The notes under the pieces: generated by a model
What the model was told of the DNA's origin: nothing
Database searches by the model: none
What the model saw: only the letters and a program-made list of their open reading frames with translations
DNA from: Cristatella mucedo
Taxonomy: Eukaryota; Bryozoa; Phylactolaemata; Cristatellidae
DNA: 64,000 nucleotides
Assembly: GCA_009760855.2 (NCBI GenBank)
Contig: WPIO01000003.1
Location: forward strand, 11,770,001 to 11,834,000
Reading direction: 5' to 3'
Shown here: positions 1 through 24,827 of the stretch, piece after piece
Layout of the letters: every line of letters begins with the position of its first letter
How positions within the stretch are numbered: position 1 is the first letter of the stretch
Position numbers and translations under genes: made by a program

Positions 1-269
1 TGCCGAGTTTGTACTTGTTACAGCCACGAATTTGCAGGGATCCATTTTTCCGGTGCACTAAAAAGACGACCGCGATTTTGGCAGTAAATAGGTTCAGCAT
101 GCATGCATATGCTCGTTTTTCCGCTTACGAATCAGCATGCCTCTTAGAATGGCTGGCTTATTACAGGTATGACACTTTCTACGAAACCAGTTCGCTCAGT
201 TAGCATGCATACTAGTCTTTAGAGGTTTTCATCGAGACAGACGTAGCAGAAAACGAATCCAAATCATCA

Positions 270-13184
<12,915 letters not shown>

Positions 13185-14125
13185 GCCGCAGGGCTGGTGC
13201 TGCTGCTGCTGCTTCTGCTGCAATCAGCGTCAGTAAATCATAGGTGCCTACACCAGTAAGAGCTCCGAAGCCGTCTAGCCGAGGTGCTGTTATGGCTGGC
13301 CCCCTGGTGCCAGCTGCTGTTTTGCTGATTCGTTCAACTGCCTTTGTGCCTACAGCCGGAGTATCCTTGCTCATGTGCAGCTTGGCAGATGGTGGGCAGT
13401 ACAAGCTGGAGTACAGGGTCGATCAATGTCAGTGGGCCAAGACTTGAGAGAGATAAGCAGAAGTTAAGGAGCTGCCCTAGCAGTGCTTTTCTAGACAGCC
13501 AATCAAGCTAGTGTTGGATCGCTTATAGATTATTGATCTGCAAGTGCAACCTGAGCTGCCGATAGGCCCCCTGATATGTTAATGAAGGGCAACAGCCAGA
13601 GACAGAGAGTGTCAATAATTGGGGGGAGGAGAGATTATATAAACTGTTCCTCCCGTGCTTGCTCAGGCTGCATATGCTACGGATGCTGCAGATGCGGCAG
13701 TCTGCTGCTGTTGCATCGGTTGCTTGCACGTCTATTCATTTGGCTGTACCAAAGCTGCTAGAAAGCATGCATTGATAAAATGGTAGTTTGGGATTGTTGA
13801 AGGTCAAACATGCTTGCCTGTCGACACTAAGAGGGCAGATTGAGCTCTACTTCTTTCAACAAGCAGACTCCTGTGGTGTCCATCGTAGAAAGAAAATATA
13901 TTAAAAGCCCAGAGGGGTTTTCTTTGCAACCATACAAGTCCATGAGGAGCTGGTGGCTCAGCCCGAGTTACATTTATTTGCAAGTTAGCAAAGGCTGCAT
14001 GCTGTGCTTCTCTCACAGTCAGCCATCTTGCCCGCTGTGCTTGCGAGTTATTTGCAGTTTACTTCTGCAGTCAGTTTAGGTGAAATGACGGTTTAGGAGC
14101 AAGGTATCGCTTACCTCCAATAAAA
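13185..14125. other. Upstream flank of CRMP; no gene seen
   Basis: This stretch should hold the CRMP long-isoform promoter or an upstream exon. An 88-codon minus-strand frame (13138-13404) overlaps exon 1 in another frame and is not supported. No TATA box or clear repeat was recognised. Confidence 0.5.
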
Positions 14126-14126
14126 A

Positions 14127-14305
14127 AATACTAGCCGATTTAACTGCCTCTTTTGTATAGCGACAGAAGAGCCTTTGTGGCTATCACCACCGCTTGCAGC
14201 TGCAATACAGGATTGCTCACCGCAGGATTTGAACCCACGACCTCGGGACCGAGGTCATGAAAAGCAACCGCCTTACCTTTTGCGCCATCACGGCTCACAA
14301 TGCAA
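14127..14305 (-). mobile_element. SINE-B copy (tRNA-derived)
   Basis: The minus strand begins with a tRNA-like head (A box GGCGCAAAAGGTAAGG, B box GGGTTCAAATCC) and continues into a non-tRNA body with CAAGCGGTGGTGATAGCC and AAGGCTCTTCTGTCGCTA. It shares body and head with copies at 15128, 22068 and 54925. Confidence 0.8.
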
Positions 14306-14532
14306 CTCAGTTACCATATGTCACTGCTGATCGCCCAGGATCTGCCAGAGGCCTCCTACTCTAGTCTGCCATAGAGAATACTAAATACGTGTGTCCGATA
14401 AATTTTCCGTTTTTCTAAATCAGCATCTCTTTTTTCTCGAATTTTTTATTGTACCGTGTCAGGCTGATGCCCCTATGACCAACCGTCACACATTAAAAGG
14501 ACCAGGGAAAGGGAAAAGGGCTCTTGATGCAG

Positions 14533-15100
14533 AGCTTTAAATAATAATAACAATAATAATAGATTCGTATGGCATCCTCGGCAAACTTAATCTCTTTCTA
14601 GGCACTTTGCATATGCAGTAAAGAAATGATGATCAAATTGTTATTGGTAACATGCCCAATGTCAACAAGCATAACATGTTAGGGTGACATGCACAATATC
14701 AACATGTAAATGTGGTTAGTGGCAGCATGCTCGGTGTCAGCATGCATACGCAAATAAAGGACAAACCACAGGGACCCCTTAAATACTGTCAAAACAGGTG
14801 CATTTTTAGCTTCTTTTTAAACATAGTCAACTAGAGATGTCAAGATGACAGTCAGGAGTGAGTTCTAGGCTTTTGGGAGTATACATGCTAAAGGCACGGT
14901 ATCCAAAGGATTTGAGGTTTGTACGATGTACAGCTAAACGGTTTGCTTCAGAAAAGCAGGTGCCTAGACTGGCTGGGGAGTAGTTCTGATAGGTAGGCTG
15001 GAGCCAGAGAAGGAAGAAACTTACAGGTGTTTGACAGAACCTTGATGTCGAGGCACTGCAGCTTTTGGCTCCAGAGCAATACAAAACTGTATGATGTAGA
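14533..15100 (-). mobile_element. 5'-truncated LINE
   Basis: Minus strand: the ORF2 end reads NLKSFGYRAFSMYTPKSLEL at about 14850-14930, followed by the 3'UTR, a degenerate stem-loop at 14575-14610 and an AAT-rich tail. Confidence 0.83.
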
Positions 15101-15127
15101 GCTTGAAAATTAAAACAAAATACTAAA

Positions 15128-15300
15128 AACTGGCTAATTTAACAACCTGTTTTTGAATAGCAATAGAAGAGCCTTAAAGGCTGTCACCACCGCTTGCAGT
15201 GGCAATAAATGATTGCTCAATGCAGGATTCGAACCCACGACCTCGGGACTGAGGTTGTGAAAAGCAACCGCCATACCTAGTGAGCCGTCATAGTTTGAAG
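15128..15300 (-). mobile_element. SINE-B copy
   Basis: It is nearly the same as the copy at 14127, with B box GGGTTCGAATCC on the minus strand and the shared AAGGCTCTTCTATTGCTA body. Confidence 0.8.
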
Positions 15301-15369
15301 CCGTGACTTGTATCTTGAAGTGCAAGCACCTTACTCCTAGGCTAAAATCCGATGGCAGTTAGGCTTTCT

Positions 15370-16015
15370 GGCAAGGCAGATCAATAAATTGAGGCTGAAG
15401 AGTTCTGCAGGGATTAACCCTAGGCAGTGCTGCTCCACCCACCTCAGGCTGATACAAGTGGTCAACCGGTACAACACACTGCTCCTAGCCAACCTGCACT
15501 GACTCCCCAATGAAGCAGTGTGTCGACTTTAAGGTGTGTCACTCACTTTTAGATTTCTCGCTTTGCTTGCTTCAGCCTAGCTACCTGAACTACTTCCTAA
15601 TCAGACTAGGCATTGTACCATCCACTCTTCTGACTCAGTTGTGCCTCTAACCATCCTAAAATCCTTTGGAGACCGTGCCTTTAGCTTGTATTCTCCCAAA
15701 GCCTGGAATCTACTCCCGACAGATATCACGTCTCCTGACTTGACAGCATTTTAAATAAAGCTAAAACCCTCTTGTTTGTCATAGGTTATCAAAAATTAAA
15801 TATAATTTATTTGCATAGCACCCTAAAAGACTTAATCTCTATCCAGGCGTTTCACATATGCCATGGAGCTCGAACCTATGACCTCTACCAGACATTGGTC
15901 GGGTGAGCACCTTAACTGCTGGGCCAAACTTCTTTTACAGCATACATAAAGTGTCTAGAAAGAGATTATATTCTCCGAGGGCATTGCAGTTTGTTTCCTT
16001 ATTATTATTATTAAC
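15370..16015 (+). mobile_element. LINE fragment interrupted by a SINE-A
   Basis: The plus strand has ORF2-end sequence to about 15785 (KSFGDRAFSLYSPKAWN at 15661-15710) and resumes at 15940-16015 with the 3' stem-loop (AAGTGTCTAGAAAGAGATTA) and ATT tail. The intervening 15790-15940 is a minus-strand SINE-A. Confidence 0.75.
15790..15940 (-). mobile_element. SINE-A copy inserted in a LINE
   Basis: Minus strand: tRNA-like head (A box CAGCAGTTAAGGTGC, B box AGGTTCGAGCTCC), then CATATGTGAAACGCC and a LINE-like stem-loop tail ending TGCTATGCAAATAAATT. Confidence 0.78.
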
Positions 16016-16649
16016 CATCGAACTCTTAGAGCTGTAGGTCATGGGCCACACTGCTGCATACAGGGCTGTACCCTGCTACCAGACGATTGATCACACAAGC
16101 ACCAGCCAGGACCGAAAGTGTTCCGGTCCACCTATCATACTGGCTGGTTGCTCACAGTTCACACTGAAATAAAGCTTGCTTTGAATGCCGAGCTGGGGTC
16201 TGCTCTTCATATTGGCCTTCTGCCAGCTGTCCTGCCTGGCCGGTAATGCATACAACTGTAAACGTTGGTTGCTCTCAGATGTTAGTGTTCCATCAAATTT
16301 CCAAACACAGACTATCATCAAGCTTGTCCAGTGATCAGAAATTTTGAAACATGTCATTGGTATAAGCAGAAAGGTCTAGCACCCCGTGTGATACGAATGC
16401 TGATCGTTGACGAACGTGGTGCAGACACAAGTTTCTGGCCGGGAGATGCTATCTGTAAAGCTTCTCCAGCCATTAACACAACTTTGGGCTACTCGATCCG
16501 GCAGCTTAGTCTAGAAATCAGGTGGATTATTTTTCTGGCCTGTTCAGCTTCAAAGCTATCCTCATCCCTTTTTTAAAGTTACGAGTGAATGAATTAGTGT
16601 ACAAATCTGGACGAGCTGCTGTGAACTCCTTATTGGACCGTGAAGAGCC

Positions 16650-16860
16650 TATAATGATAATAGTCATAACAATACATGTGTATAATGCCCTCAGAGAACT
16701 GACCCTCTTTCTAGGCACTTTACAGATGCTGCATAGAAAGCATTACCAAATGATTGGTGGAAACGTACGAAAGCAGTAGCGTAGTGCAAGCAGGTACATG
16801 CACACGAAGGACGAATCACAAAGACCTATCAAATGCTGTAAAAATCAACAAGCGAACGAG
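16650..16860 (-). mobile_element. LINE 3' end fragment
   Basis: A degraded tail, the stem-loop (TGCCCTCAGAGAACTGA on the plus strand) and 3'UTR as far as GACGAATCACAAAGACC. Confidence 0.75.
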
Positions 16861-17879
16861 AGACTAAGTGTTCTCATTACAGCACCATTTGTGCAGTTGG
16901 CAACCATCTACGCAGTTTCTACCCCGACTGGCAACTGTGTATGAATACGCCATCATGATTAGCAGCCATCCGCCATCCAAGACCTGTAGTAATGCACAGG
17001 ACAGTTTGGCTGCAGCACATAACACAGCCACCGCATACTTTTCAACTAAAGGTGGAGGGATGGATGGATTTTATGTGGCTGATATGCGCCTATTGCTGTG
17101 TGAATTGTACCACAGTTGTATTTATCCTACCATGTATTCGTGTGGAACTTCTTTTCTGGACTGGCAGCTTTCAAAATACAGACCTACGGTCTACCAAGAA
17201 CTCGTTAGTGGGTGCAAGCTGTAGCAGTGTCACAATGTCACAACCACGTGTATACCAACCCACTGAAGTTGACATGATAGTGAAGTACAAGAATGTCTTC
17301 TCTGACATGATAGCACACATCTTGACTGTCCTGAATAAGACGAATGTTAAGAGAGCAAAAATGGATTGGTAGCAAGTAGTAAGAATAAAGTAGTGGAAGG
17401 ATCTCATGGAGACTAGGGCCAGTGCAGGTTTGCCCGGGTCACCTGCATTAGCTTATCAAACAATACCCGTATACCGTTCACGTCAGTACATGTAATGTGA
17501 TTCACTAGAAAAAAACTGGGAGAGCTAATAAGATAGAATAGAGTTCTAGCAGCTCCACTAGGCTCTTGATGCACTGTGTGTTGGCGATTTTGTTTTTTCA
17601 GGTTGTAGGCTGGGTTGATTTCCAAATAGGCTTCACTTTGTGACCTGGCAGTGCCATGCAAATAGGAAGCACAACGTTTGCTGCTATTTCCTTCGGCCTC
17701 GTACGTGGTGGGAAAAATTACAATAGCTGTACTTTGGTATTGCACCCTGAGTCCGTGTAAGCCAGCGTCAGCTAGTGCCACTGTAACCACGTGATCGTAA
17801 TTTGGGTGTCCTCTTTGGAAACTGCTTACAGTTTTGAAAGCATAATTAAGAAGACTGCCCTCACAGATAGCCATCATGT

Positions 17880-18420
17880 TAGACCCTGTCTAAGATCAGG
17901 GTTGGTCTACCACGGTGGCTCGCTAGAAAATCTAACTACTAGCCTGGTTCTGTCTATGCTGCACTATTACAATTCAGTTTTGGCTACGATCCCAAAAACC
18001 CTTGAGCATCTGCGGCTTGTGACTGATATGGCTGCATGGCTAGTAAGCAAATTCATAGGTTCAGCTACGTGTCTTCTTTGCTCAAGGAGTGTGATGGCTC
18101 CCGGTCAATCAACGGATAAAGAGCAAAATTCTAAACCTGACCCACGAAGCTTGCCACGGCTTTGCTGATACATACCTACCTAAACTGCTGAAGAACTATT
18201 CACCTAACCTGCTGCAACAGTTTCAGCCTCCTTGAACCCCCAGGTCCTCTATGGAAAATAAATTAGCAGTTCCATTCCTATGCTTTTAAGACCGTTGGCG
18301 ACAGAAGCTTTTGCTCTGAAGGTCCTTGACTGTGGAACCCACTTTCCCAGTTCGTTAGCAAAAAAATCCAATTTCCTGCTACAGACTGAGGCACATCATT
18401 TCCAGCTGTCCTGAGCTGCT
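17880..18420 (+). mobile_element. Degraded LINE ORF2 C-terminal region
   Basis: The plus strand reads LTTSLVLSMLHYYNSVLA, matching the K.LV.SRLDYCNSLLAGLP block of CR1/L2-like ORF2, then an FALKVLDCGTHFPSS piece in place of the FGDRAF..APK.WNSLP block. Frames are broken. Confidence 0.65.
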
Positions 18421-18459
18421 ACTTCCATGCTACTCACTTCCTCGCCTGCCCTCCCAGCT

Positions 18460-18560
18460 CACCTATGCTTCTCACTTTCGCTTTGTGAGATTTGGTCTGT
18501 TGGCTACCGCATTCGCACCCAAAGTCGCTCAGACTATGAGGGCGCTAAATCAAAATCTGC
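18460..18560 (-). repeat. Element E copy, inverted
   Basis: In reverse complement it matches the second half of the 53443-53600 copy, including a GCGAATGCGGTAGCCAACAG-type block. Confidence 0.6.
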
Positions 18561-19029
18561 AGCACACTACCCACTTAGTTCTTGTGGCTTTGTGGATTTA
18601 CAGACGTAGACACATTACAAGTTACTCGATTCAGGAGGCAAATCTGACGCCCCTTTACCGCGGCGAATCTAGCTTGGGACTAAACTCGCAAAGATCGCAA
18701 CGGACCCGAGCTGGGCAGTAAGTTTTCTTTATACGAGGTAATTCCTGAATGCACGTTTTCTATATTCTTACGGGAAGGAACGGCTGGACTGACCTGTTTT
18801 CAGTTTCAGTTCTGCAATTTGGGGCTGGGCAAGTAGGCGGCAAGCCGACGGTGACCGGAAATGATAACTAGGCCTCTTGTGATTTAAATAACAAGTAACT
18901 TTTATTTGATTTAGTATTTATAAGTAAATAGCTCACCACTTTTAATCAACGCATACTCCAAAGGTTGAAGTGACCCTGAGGGCCCATAGTAAAACAGCGG
19001 AAATACTACAGCGAATCGACCGATATCGG

Positions 19030-19282
19030 TCTTTTTCGGGGGGCCATCTTCGTAGTCTGTGTGGTGAGTAGGTTCTGGCGGTATAATCGTTCAAAGGTGT
19101 ATCGAGTACGTTGCCATCGCATGTTATTTTCGACGTTTATAGGCAGTATACGTTAAATGCACTTCAGATGCTTGCATTTGTCGACAACCTGATAGACCGT
19201 TAGCGCTGAAACGGGAAAACGCTGTATCGCCGGGAGGCGTTCGCACCACTGGATGCTAGAATCTGCTCGAATTTGTTTACAG
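19030..19282 (+). promoter_or_regulatory. Probable RPL15 transcription start, 5' non-coding exon and 5'UTR intron
   Basis: A CTTTTTC pyrimidine tract at 19031-19037 resembles the terminal oligopyrimidine start of ribosomal protein mRNAs. GCCATCTT just downstream is the reverse of the AAGATGGC element common near such promoters. A good donor, GTG|GTGAGT, lies at 19064 and a matching acceptor, TTTACAG, ends at 19282, 17 bases before the start codon. A short non-coding first exon spliced next to the ATG is typical of animal ribosomal protein genes. No transcript was available to confirm this. Confidence 0.5.
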
Positions 19283-19299
19283 GGCCGTAGCAGTGAAAG

Positions 19300-20497
19300 A
19301 TGGGAGCCTATAAATATATTGCCGAGCTCTGGAGAAAGAAGCAGAGCGATGTTATGCGCTTTCTATTGCGTGTCCGTTGCTGGCAGTACCGACAGCTGTC
19401 GGCAATTCATCGTGTGTCCCGGCCTACCCGTCCCGACAAGGCAAGAAGGCTCGGCTACAAGGCAAAGCAAGGTGAGAAAGAATTCTTCCTGCTCTGGCGT
19501 GTAACTATTTGGCCGTGTGCTCATTCTTGTTGCCCTCACGTAATAAAACATTTTTCTAGCGCCCATATAACTGAATCGCTAGACACTTTATGCTTGCTGT
19601 GAAAAATGCTTGCCAACATGGTTAGTAATAAAATGCACAGCGTCTGCACGCAAACTGACATTCGAAAAATAGCGACAAGCATGCAGTGCCTTGTGCCCAA
19701 TGTGTATTACAAGAGATCTGTCGATGGGGACCGGCTGCCTTATAGTTCGATCGAACGGCAGTTCGCTCGACCTTGATCTAGTAGTACACAAGCTAGTACT
19801 AAGCTAGGTAAAAGAAAGTGTTCATGATTATGTATGGCCTCAGGCTGAGCGGTAGACCTGCTATGGTGGCTGCCGAAAAATTGTGCTGTTGCCTGCTAAT
19901 GAGACATTGCCGGTCTTCAATTATCTGTTATATACGGACTGAATAACTTTTCAGGTTATGTGATATATCGCTGCCGTGTCCGTCGTGGTGGTCGAAAGCG
20001 ACCTGTGCCAAAGGGAGCTACTATGGGCAAGCCCAAAAATCAAGGTATCAACCAGTTGAAAAACCAGCGTTCGCACCAGGCCATCGCTGAGGTAAGAAGA
20101 ACTGAAGTACAATGCTTGTTGGTTGGTTTTCCCAATCAAATCAGGTAAGGTTAGTTATTATGCCACTAACAATTTTCTTGATTTATTGCAGGAACGTGTT
20201 GGCAGGAAATGTGGTGGTCTGCGAGTGCTAAATTCGTATTGGGTGGCTCAAGACTCAACTTATAAGTTCTATGAAGTTATTCTTATTGATCCATTCCATA
20301 AGGCGATACGTCGCAACCCTGACACCCAGTGGATCACCAAGCCAGTGCATAAGCACAGAGAAATGCGAGGTCTTACATCAGCTACTAAGAAATCCAGAGG
20401 TCTTGGCAAGGGCCATGGATTCAATCACACGAAAGGTGGCTCGCGCAAGGCATTCTGGCGTAAGAACAACTACCAGGCCATGCGTCGCAAGCGTTAA
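19300..20497 (+). CDS. RPL15: 60S ribosomal protein L15 (eL15)
   Basis: Three exons, 19300-19471, 19955-20091 and 20192-20497, join to 204 codons plus TAA, the same length as human RPL15. Conserved blocks are [19 protein letters not shown] at the start, [16 protein letters not shown] across the first junction, [14 protein letters not shown] in exon 2, and [25 protein letters not shown] and [11 protein letters not shown] in exon 3. eL15 is a core component of the large cytosolic ribosomal subunit that binds 28S rRNA. Both introns are GT-AG and short. The C-terminal tail after GLGKGH diverges in detail from human but stays basic. The gene looks intact and functional. Confidence 0.98.
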
Positions 20498-20521
20498 GCT
20501 TTTGCTCGTGTTTGGCTGGGT

Positions 20522-20527
20522 AATAAA
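20522..20527 (+). terminator. Poly(A) signal of RPL15
   Basis: AATAAA lies 25 bases after the RPL15 stop codon. A GT/T-rich stretch follows at about 20545-20570. The short 3'UTR is usual for ribosomal protein genes. Confidence 0.75.
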
Positions 20528-20529
20528 GG

Positions 20530-21129
20530 CTGCTGTGAAAACATCGTGTTTCTGATTGCTGTAATTGCATTGTCGCAGGCAATAAGTTCTCACATGTATA
20601 GATCAAGTCCTGCTTTTTTAGTAGCATAAACCAGGTTCAATTTGTTTGTACATGTACTCTGATGCAGCATTGACACTGAAAGAGTATTGCTTGTTTCCAT
20701 TCTCGTAAACCTATCCTTGCAATAGGTGTAAGGTGGCTCAGTGCTTGGCCCTGTTCTTTTCACGGATAATTCTCTAGTCGGTTTAATTACCAGGCACAGC
20801 AAAGGCCTTAACATCTATTCAGGCTGACAGTTTTACCTTCGATTAGATACCTAAAGCACGTAGAACTTTCGTTATTCTCCAGCTGTGTGCACTGATGACG
20901 TCCACACATGGCAGCAAATTTTCTTGAACTAAATGACGTAACAACCACGTACTATTTATAAGCAAACCAAATGTATTTCAGACCTTGGAAAGGTTAAACG
21001 CTCAAAATCACTGCCAGCATCAATACCGTTGAATCTGCACGAAATGTAGGTGTCATGTTCCAAAGTGACTTGAGTAGACAATCAAGTCTGCCTACTTTCA
21101 ACTCCGTTACATTGCTTAAATTCGGACTT
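20530..21129. other. Intergenic, 3' of RPL15; nothing recognised
   Basis: AT-rich sequence with no coding signal, repeat or RNA gene that I can support. Confidence 0.6.
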
Positions 21130-21640
21130 GTTTAGACAGGGATACCCCATCTAAATTGGTCCATGCATTTGCGACTGCCTATCTCGACTTCTGTAGCTCA
21201 CTGCTTGCTGGCCTACCGGCCTGTGCAACCAGGCACTTGCATCTGGTGCAAAAAACTCAGCAGCTAGGCTTTTCTGACGTGAACATCCAATTTTCAATGT
21301 CTGCTTCTCGCCGACCTGCACTGGCTACCAGTCAAGCAATGCATCGACATCAAGGTTTTGTCACTCACTTTAGGTTCCTTCATTCTTTGGCTCCAGCCTA
21401 CCTATCAGATCCACTCCCCACCAGGCTAAGCATCATACATCTCACTTTTCGGAATCTAATCGTTTACTTATACCTCGAGCGAACCTCAAATCCTTTGGAG
21501 ACAGTACTTTTAGCTGGTATGCTCCCAAAGCTTGGAACACACTTTCGACTGACCTAACAGCATTCTCTGACGACCATATTAAAAAAAACTAATAAATGCA
21601 TATATATATCACAGCATTCAGTGGGTCCCTGTGATTAGAC
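21130..21640 (+). mobile_element. LINE ORF2 C-terminal fragment
   Basis: The plus strand reads ATAYLDFCSSLLAGLPAC and an AQ..AR-type block with frameshifts, then LHSLAPAYLSDPLP, RTSNPLETVL and APKLGTHF pieces. It ends in the CAGTGGGTCCCTGTGATT 3'UTR start. Confidence 0.8.
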
Positions 21641-21644
21641 CTTT

Positions 21645-22060
21645 ATTGTAGCCCCCTCAGAGAACTCGATCACTTATTAGGGACTTAATATTTGCTGCAA
21701 AGGAAGCCCGATCGAATGGTTAACGGTAGCGCCTTCAATGACAGCAAGTATAACATGGTCAGGTGGGACATGCACAGCGGCCCCATGAAAAGTATGGTTA
21801 GTGGCAGCATGTACAGTGTCAGCACACACAAGCATGCAAAGGTCTAATCACATGGATCCACTGAAAGCTATGATAAATAGAGGTTTTTAAACCAAAGTCT
21901 TATATAAATGTGGTCAGTCAGTGTAGATGTCTCCACACGTGTCGGAAGTGAGTTCCAAGCTTTGGTAGACAAGAATTAAATTCACGATCTCCTAAGTATT
22001 TGAGGTTCGTGAGGCTGACATAAGCTATGAGATTCCGAAAAGCTGATGGTACCATGCTTA
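21645..22060 (-). mobile_element. LINE 3' end, inverted against the preceding copy
   Basis: Minus orientation: degenerate stem-loop at about 21650-21690, 3'UTR with the CATGCTGCCACTAACCAT block and ORF2-end sequence near 21940-22040. It faces 21130-21640 tail to tail. Confidence 0.75.
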
Positions 22061-22061
22061 G

Positions 22062-22215
22062 ATGAGCCATAATGTCACACTAGTAACCCAGCTGCTTTTC
22101 ACAAGCTCGGTCCCAAAGTCGCGGGTTCGATTCCTGCAGAGAACGATCCTTGATAGCTACTACAAGCGGTGGTGGGAGCAGTGTGGGCTCTTCGGTTGCT
22201 GTCGAACAAGAGCTG
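22062..22215 (+). mobile_element. SINE-B copy
   Basis: Plus strand: a tRNA-like head with B box GGGTTCGATTCC, then CTACAAGCGGTGGTGGGAGC and GGCTCTTCGGTTGCTGTCG, the shared body. It sits 20 bases from the tRNA-Gln gene in opposite orientation. Confidence 0.75.
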
Positions 22216-22224
22216 GAAGTGAGC

Positions 22225-22230
22225 AAAAAA
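22225..22230 (-). terminator. Pol III terminator of tRNA-Gln
   Basis: Six A on the plus strand give a T6 run on the minus strand, four bases after the tRNA end. This is a standard RNA polymerase III stop and supports the tRNA being expressed. Confidence 0.85.
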
Positions 22231-22233
22231 TTA

Positions 22234-22305
22234 AGGTTCTACCGAGATTTGAACTCGGATCGCTGGATTCAAAGTCCAGAGTGCTAACCATTACACCATA
22301 GAACC
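22234..22305 (-). tRNA. tRNA-Gln (anticodon TTG)
   Basis: The 72-base minus-strand sequence folds as a full cloverleaf. The acceptor arms GGTTCTA and TAGAACC pair and are followed by discriminator T. The anticodon stem CTGGA/TCCAG encloses a CTTTGAA loop, giving anticodon TTG. The T arm is CCGAG-TTCAAAT-CTCGG. The internal promoters are intact: the A box within TGGTGTAATGGTTAG and the B box GAGTTCAAATC. It lacks an encoded CCA, as eukaryotic tRNA genes do, and is almost identical to vertebrate tRNA-Gln genes. No intron is present. Confidence 0.96.
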
Positions 22306-22309
22306 TTAT

Positions 22310-24690
22310 ACCTTATATTGAAGGTAACTTTATATATATCTTTTATGTCCATCTGGTGCATAGTGAACGTAAGAAGAGGCTAATTAGTTATTAGGTTGAA
22401 ACTAATTAACGTGGTACTAAATATTTGTTATGCATGGACCACCTGGCTTTACCGCAGTTCGACCACCTCAGTGTGGTTGCACGGGGCATGGTAAAACTAC
22501 ATCCGGTAGTGAAAATCAAGGTATGCACACGATAGGTCAATAATGAAGTTTCTCATTAGCTGCCAACGGTTATCGATGGCACTTGCTTCGGCCTCTGGGT
22601 GCAATGTAACTGCAGAGCCTATTGTGACAATTGATTCCTGCTTTTTGATCTCGGTTTTTTCTTCTCTATGTCTTGGCTACTGGGATTTGGTGTTTACTGT
22701 TATAATGCCTTCACGTGTGCTTACCCCCAAGCTCTTTCGTTGCTTTCCTCAACGTATGAAGATTGATCCCAACCTTTTACTAACCACGAATTTTGCCACC
22801 AATTTTCCAGAATAGCTTTGGAGCATGCGTTTTGGTACTATTTTCTCTGCATAGTTATATCAAGAAGCAGGGCAAAACGGTGTTGTTCATTAACACTCAT
22901 TGCATTGAACCCATAAAAATACAATCTATATCGGGATTTTTTGCTATTGAAGATATAATTCTCGCAATTTGAAAGTGATTTGATGCTTTTCGCTAATGAG
23001 GAAATTGATCGCGAGTGTGAATGAATTTTCACAATCTCCTAAAGAACACGGCACAGCTGAAACGCTGAAGACTTGTCAGCCAACTTGGAGCATACTGTGG
23101 TTGCTGAATCTTTGTGTCGTAAACTCGAATCATCTTGATTGTATGTTCTGTTAATCGTAACCTTGGGGTTTAACTCTTGTTTCGAAACTCTGCTAGTGGA
23201 TGAATGCTTAGCTATATTATGCTAACTAATCCACCGGACAGTCAATCTGCAAAACGTTTAATTGAATAATTGAATAGGAGGCAGACCGGGTTGGCTAATA
23301 GCTAAGTTCTAATCGCTTGTGCCATTGCTAGTGCTAACGTTTGCGAAAGTGCACTCTTCTTTGTGCACTGTGCACTGCCCTAGTTTGAAGCGTTTGAGGT
23401 CGATTTCTTGTAGCCTCAAACCAGGTTTGGCCTTGGTCTGCACACGTGGGAAAGCAAATTTCTTATTCCCTGACAATTCCTGAAGCAGTTCTAAATTAGT
23501 CTTCGAGATACGTTTTTCAAAATGGAGATACTACATAAAATCAGAAAATTCTTGCTTCGCTGTAATCTGACGGTGCTGAATTAGCTAAGGTCGTACACGA
23601 ACGCTGTGAACTCTGTTGGCTACCCGTGGCAAGAAATTCTCGCTACTGTCTGGTGGCATGTGATGTTCCCTGGGGGTTATCTTAGGCACACTTCAGGTCC
23701 AACTTTATAGGTGAAACCCAATCGTACCTTCAAAATTTGAAGTATTTAGATCTCAGCTGTTAATCTTTGAGTAAAATAAACAGTCGGGATACTGTTACAA
23801 ATGCGCTGTAGGGGCATCTGGAGTAAAGTTCATATGCCACAGACTGACACACTCGTACATGTGCTAGCCCTAGCCGACGAGCGACAAATACCTGTAGACT
23901 AACTGGTAACTCCAAGCATAGCTAACTTATGTCACAGATGCTGCCTCGATACGAACAGATCAGCCGACGGTAGCAGAAAACTGTAGCAGTTAAGAGCGCT
24001 CTATCTTAATATAAAAGTCCATATCAATAATGCAGAGTAGTCAGTGCATTGTGTCTTCAAAGATCCAGAGTCTTAAATCTGGCCAGCATCCAGAAAACAA
24101 TCGAGTGACCCCAAGCGATTAACAGCTGCGTCTACTACTCTTTTTTACCACTGTAATTTATGCAATTGCGCAAAATAGAGCTGATGTCTGGAGTAATATT
24201 TCGGATGGTTTATCAACGTTTTGTTAGTATTAACTTCCGATGGTCAGGCTCCCAGTTTTGCCAAATACCATTCCAACCAGCTATATAGCCTGGAGGCGAG
24301 AAGCCTTTACCCCCTCTCACGTGGCAGGCTGCACCCACAGGAAGAGTGGCAAGCTATGTATGAACCGTCACGTGTATTTTTTACACTAGATAGTGAAAAT
24401 TATGTCCCTGTGCAGTAAGTGCTATTTCCTAATTTCTTAAGCCTCAGAAGCATAGAAAATGTCCACTATTCCCCTACAAGCTTTTCTAGTATGACCGAGA
24501 CAGTGACTAACTTGAAATTAACACATTTCTAATGGGAAAACTGACAAATTTGCGTCTTTTGGTTCAGACTTAGAAAGAACAACAAATGAATCAAAATTAA
24601 CATATACTCACTCTGAAGTCATACAAAAACCACTAATCCGAAGGATTCAGAAATGTGTAGATACTCCGCTGCCAGCTGGTTTGATCGTCC
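22310..24690. other. Intergenic; no gene or repeat recognised
   Basis: AT-rich sequence with only short frames on both strands, including a 90-codon plus frame at 22543-22815 without recognisable content. I see no supportable feature. Confidence 0.55.
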
Positions 24691-24827
24691 AGTGTTTAAG
24701 ATGCTAGCCCCGATCAAGGTTTGGTGACATCGTGTACTCGAGCCCTGTGGCATGTGAAGCACCTGAATAGAGATTCAGTTCTCTTGTGGCGCTATACAGA
24801 TGATTTTTATTATTTTAGATTTTTGGC
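24690..24827 (+). mobile_element. SINE-A copy
   Basis: Plus strand: a diverged tRNA-like head (GGTTTGATCGTCCAGTG, ACTCGAGCCCTGTGGCA), then CATGTGAAGCACCTGAATAG, AGATTCAGTTCTCT, GCGCTATACAGAT and a T/ATT-rich tail. It is the clearest plus-strand copy of the family. Confidence 0.78.

Noticed and set aside
16868-17372. Two overlapping plus-strand frames of 118 and 126 codons
   Set aside because: Different frames over the same bases, with no known motifs. Likely chance or old repeat debris.
17413-17877. 154-codon minus-strand frame between repeats
   Set aside because: No recognisable domain, no splice partners and no repeat match. Its length is plausible by chance. I could not support it as a gene.
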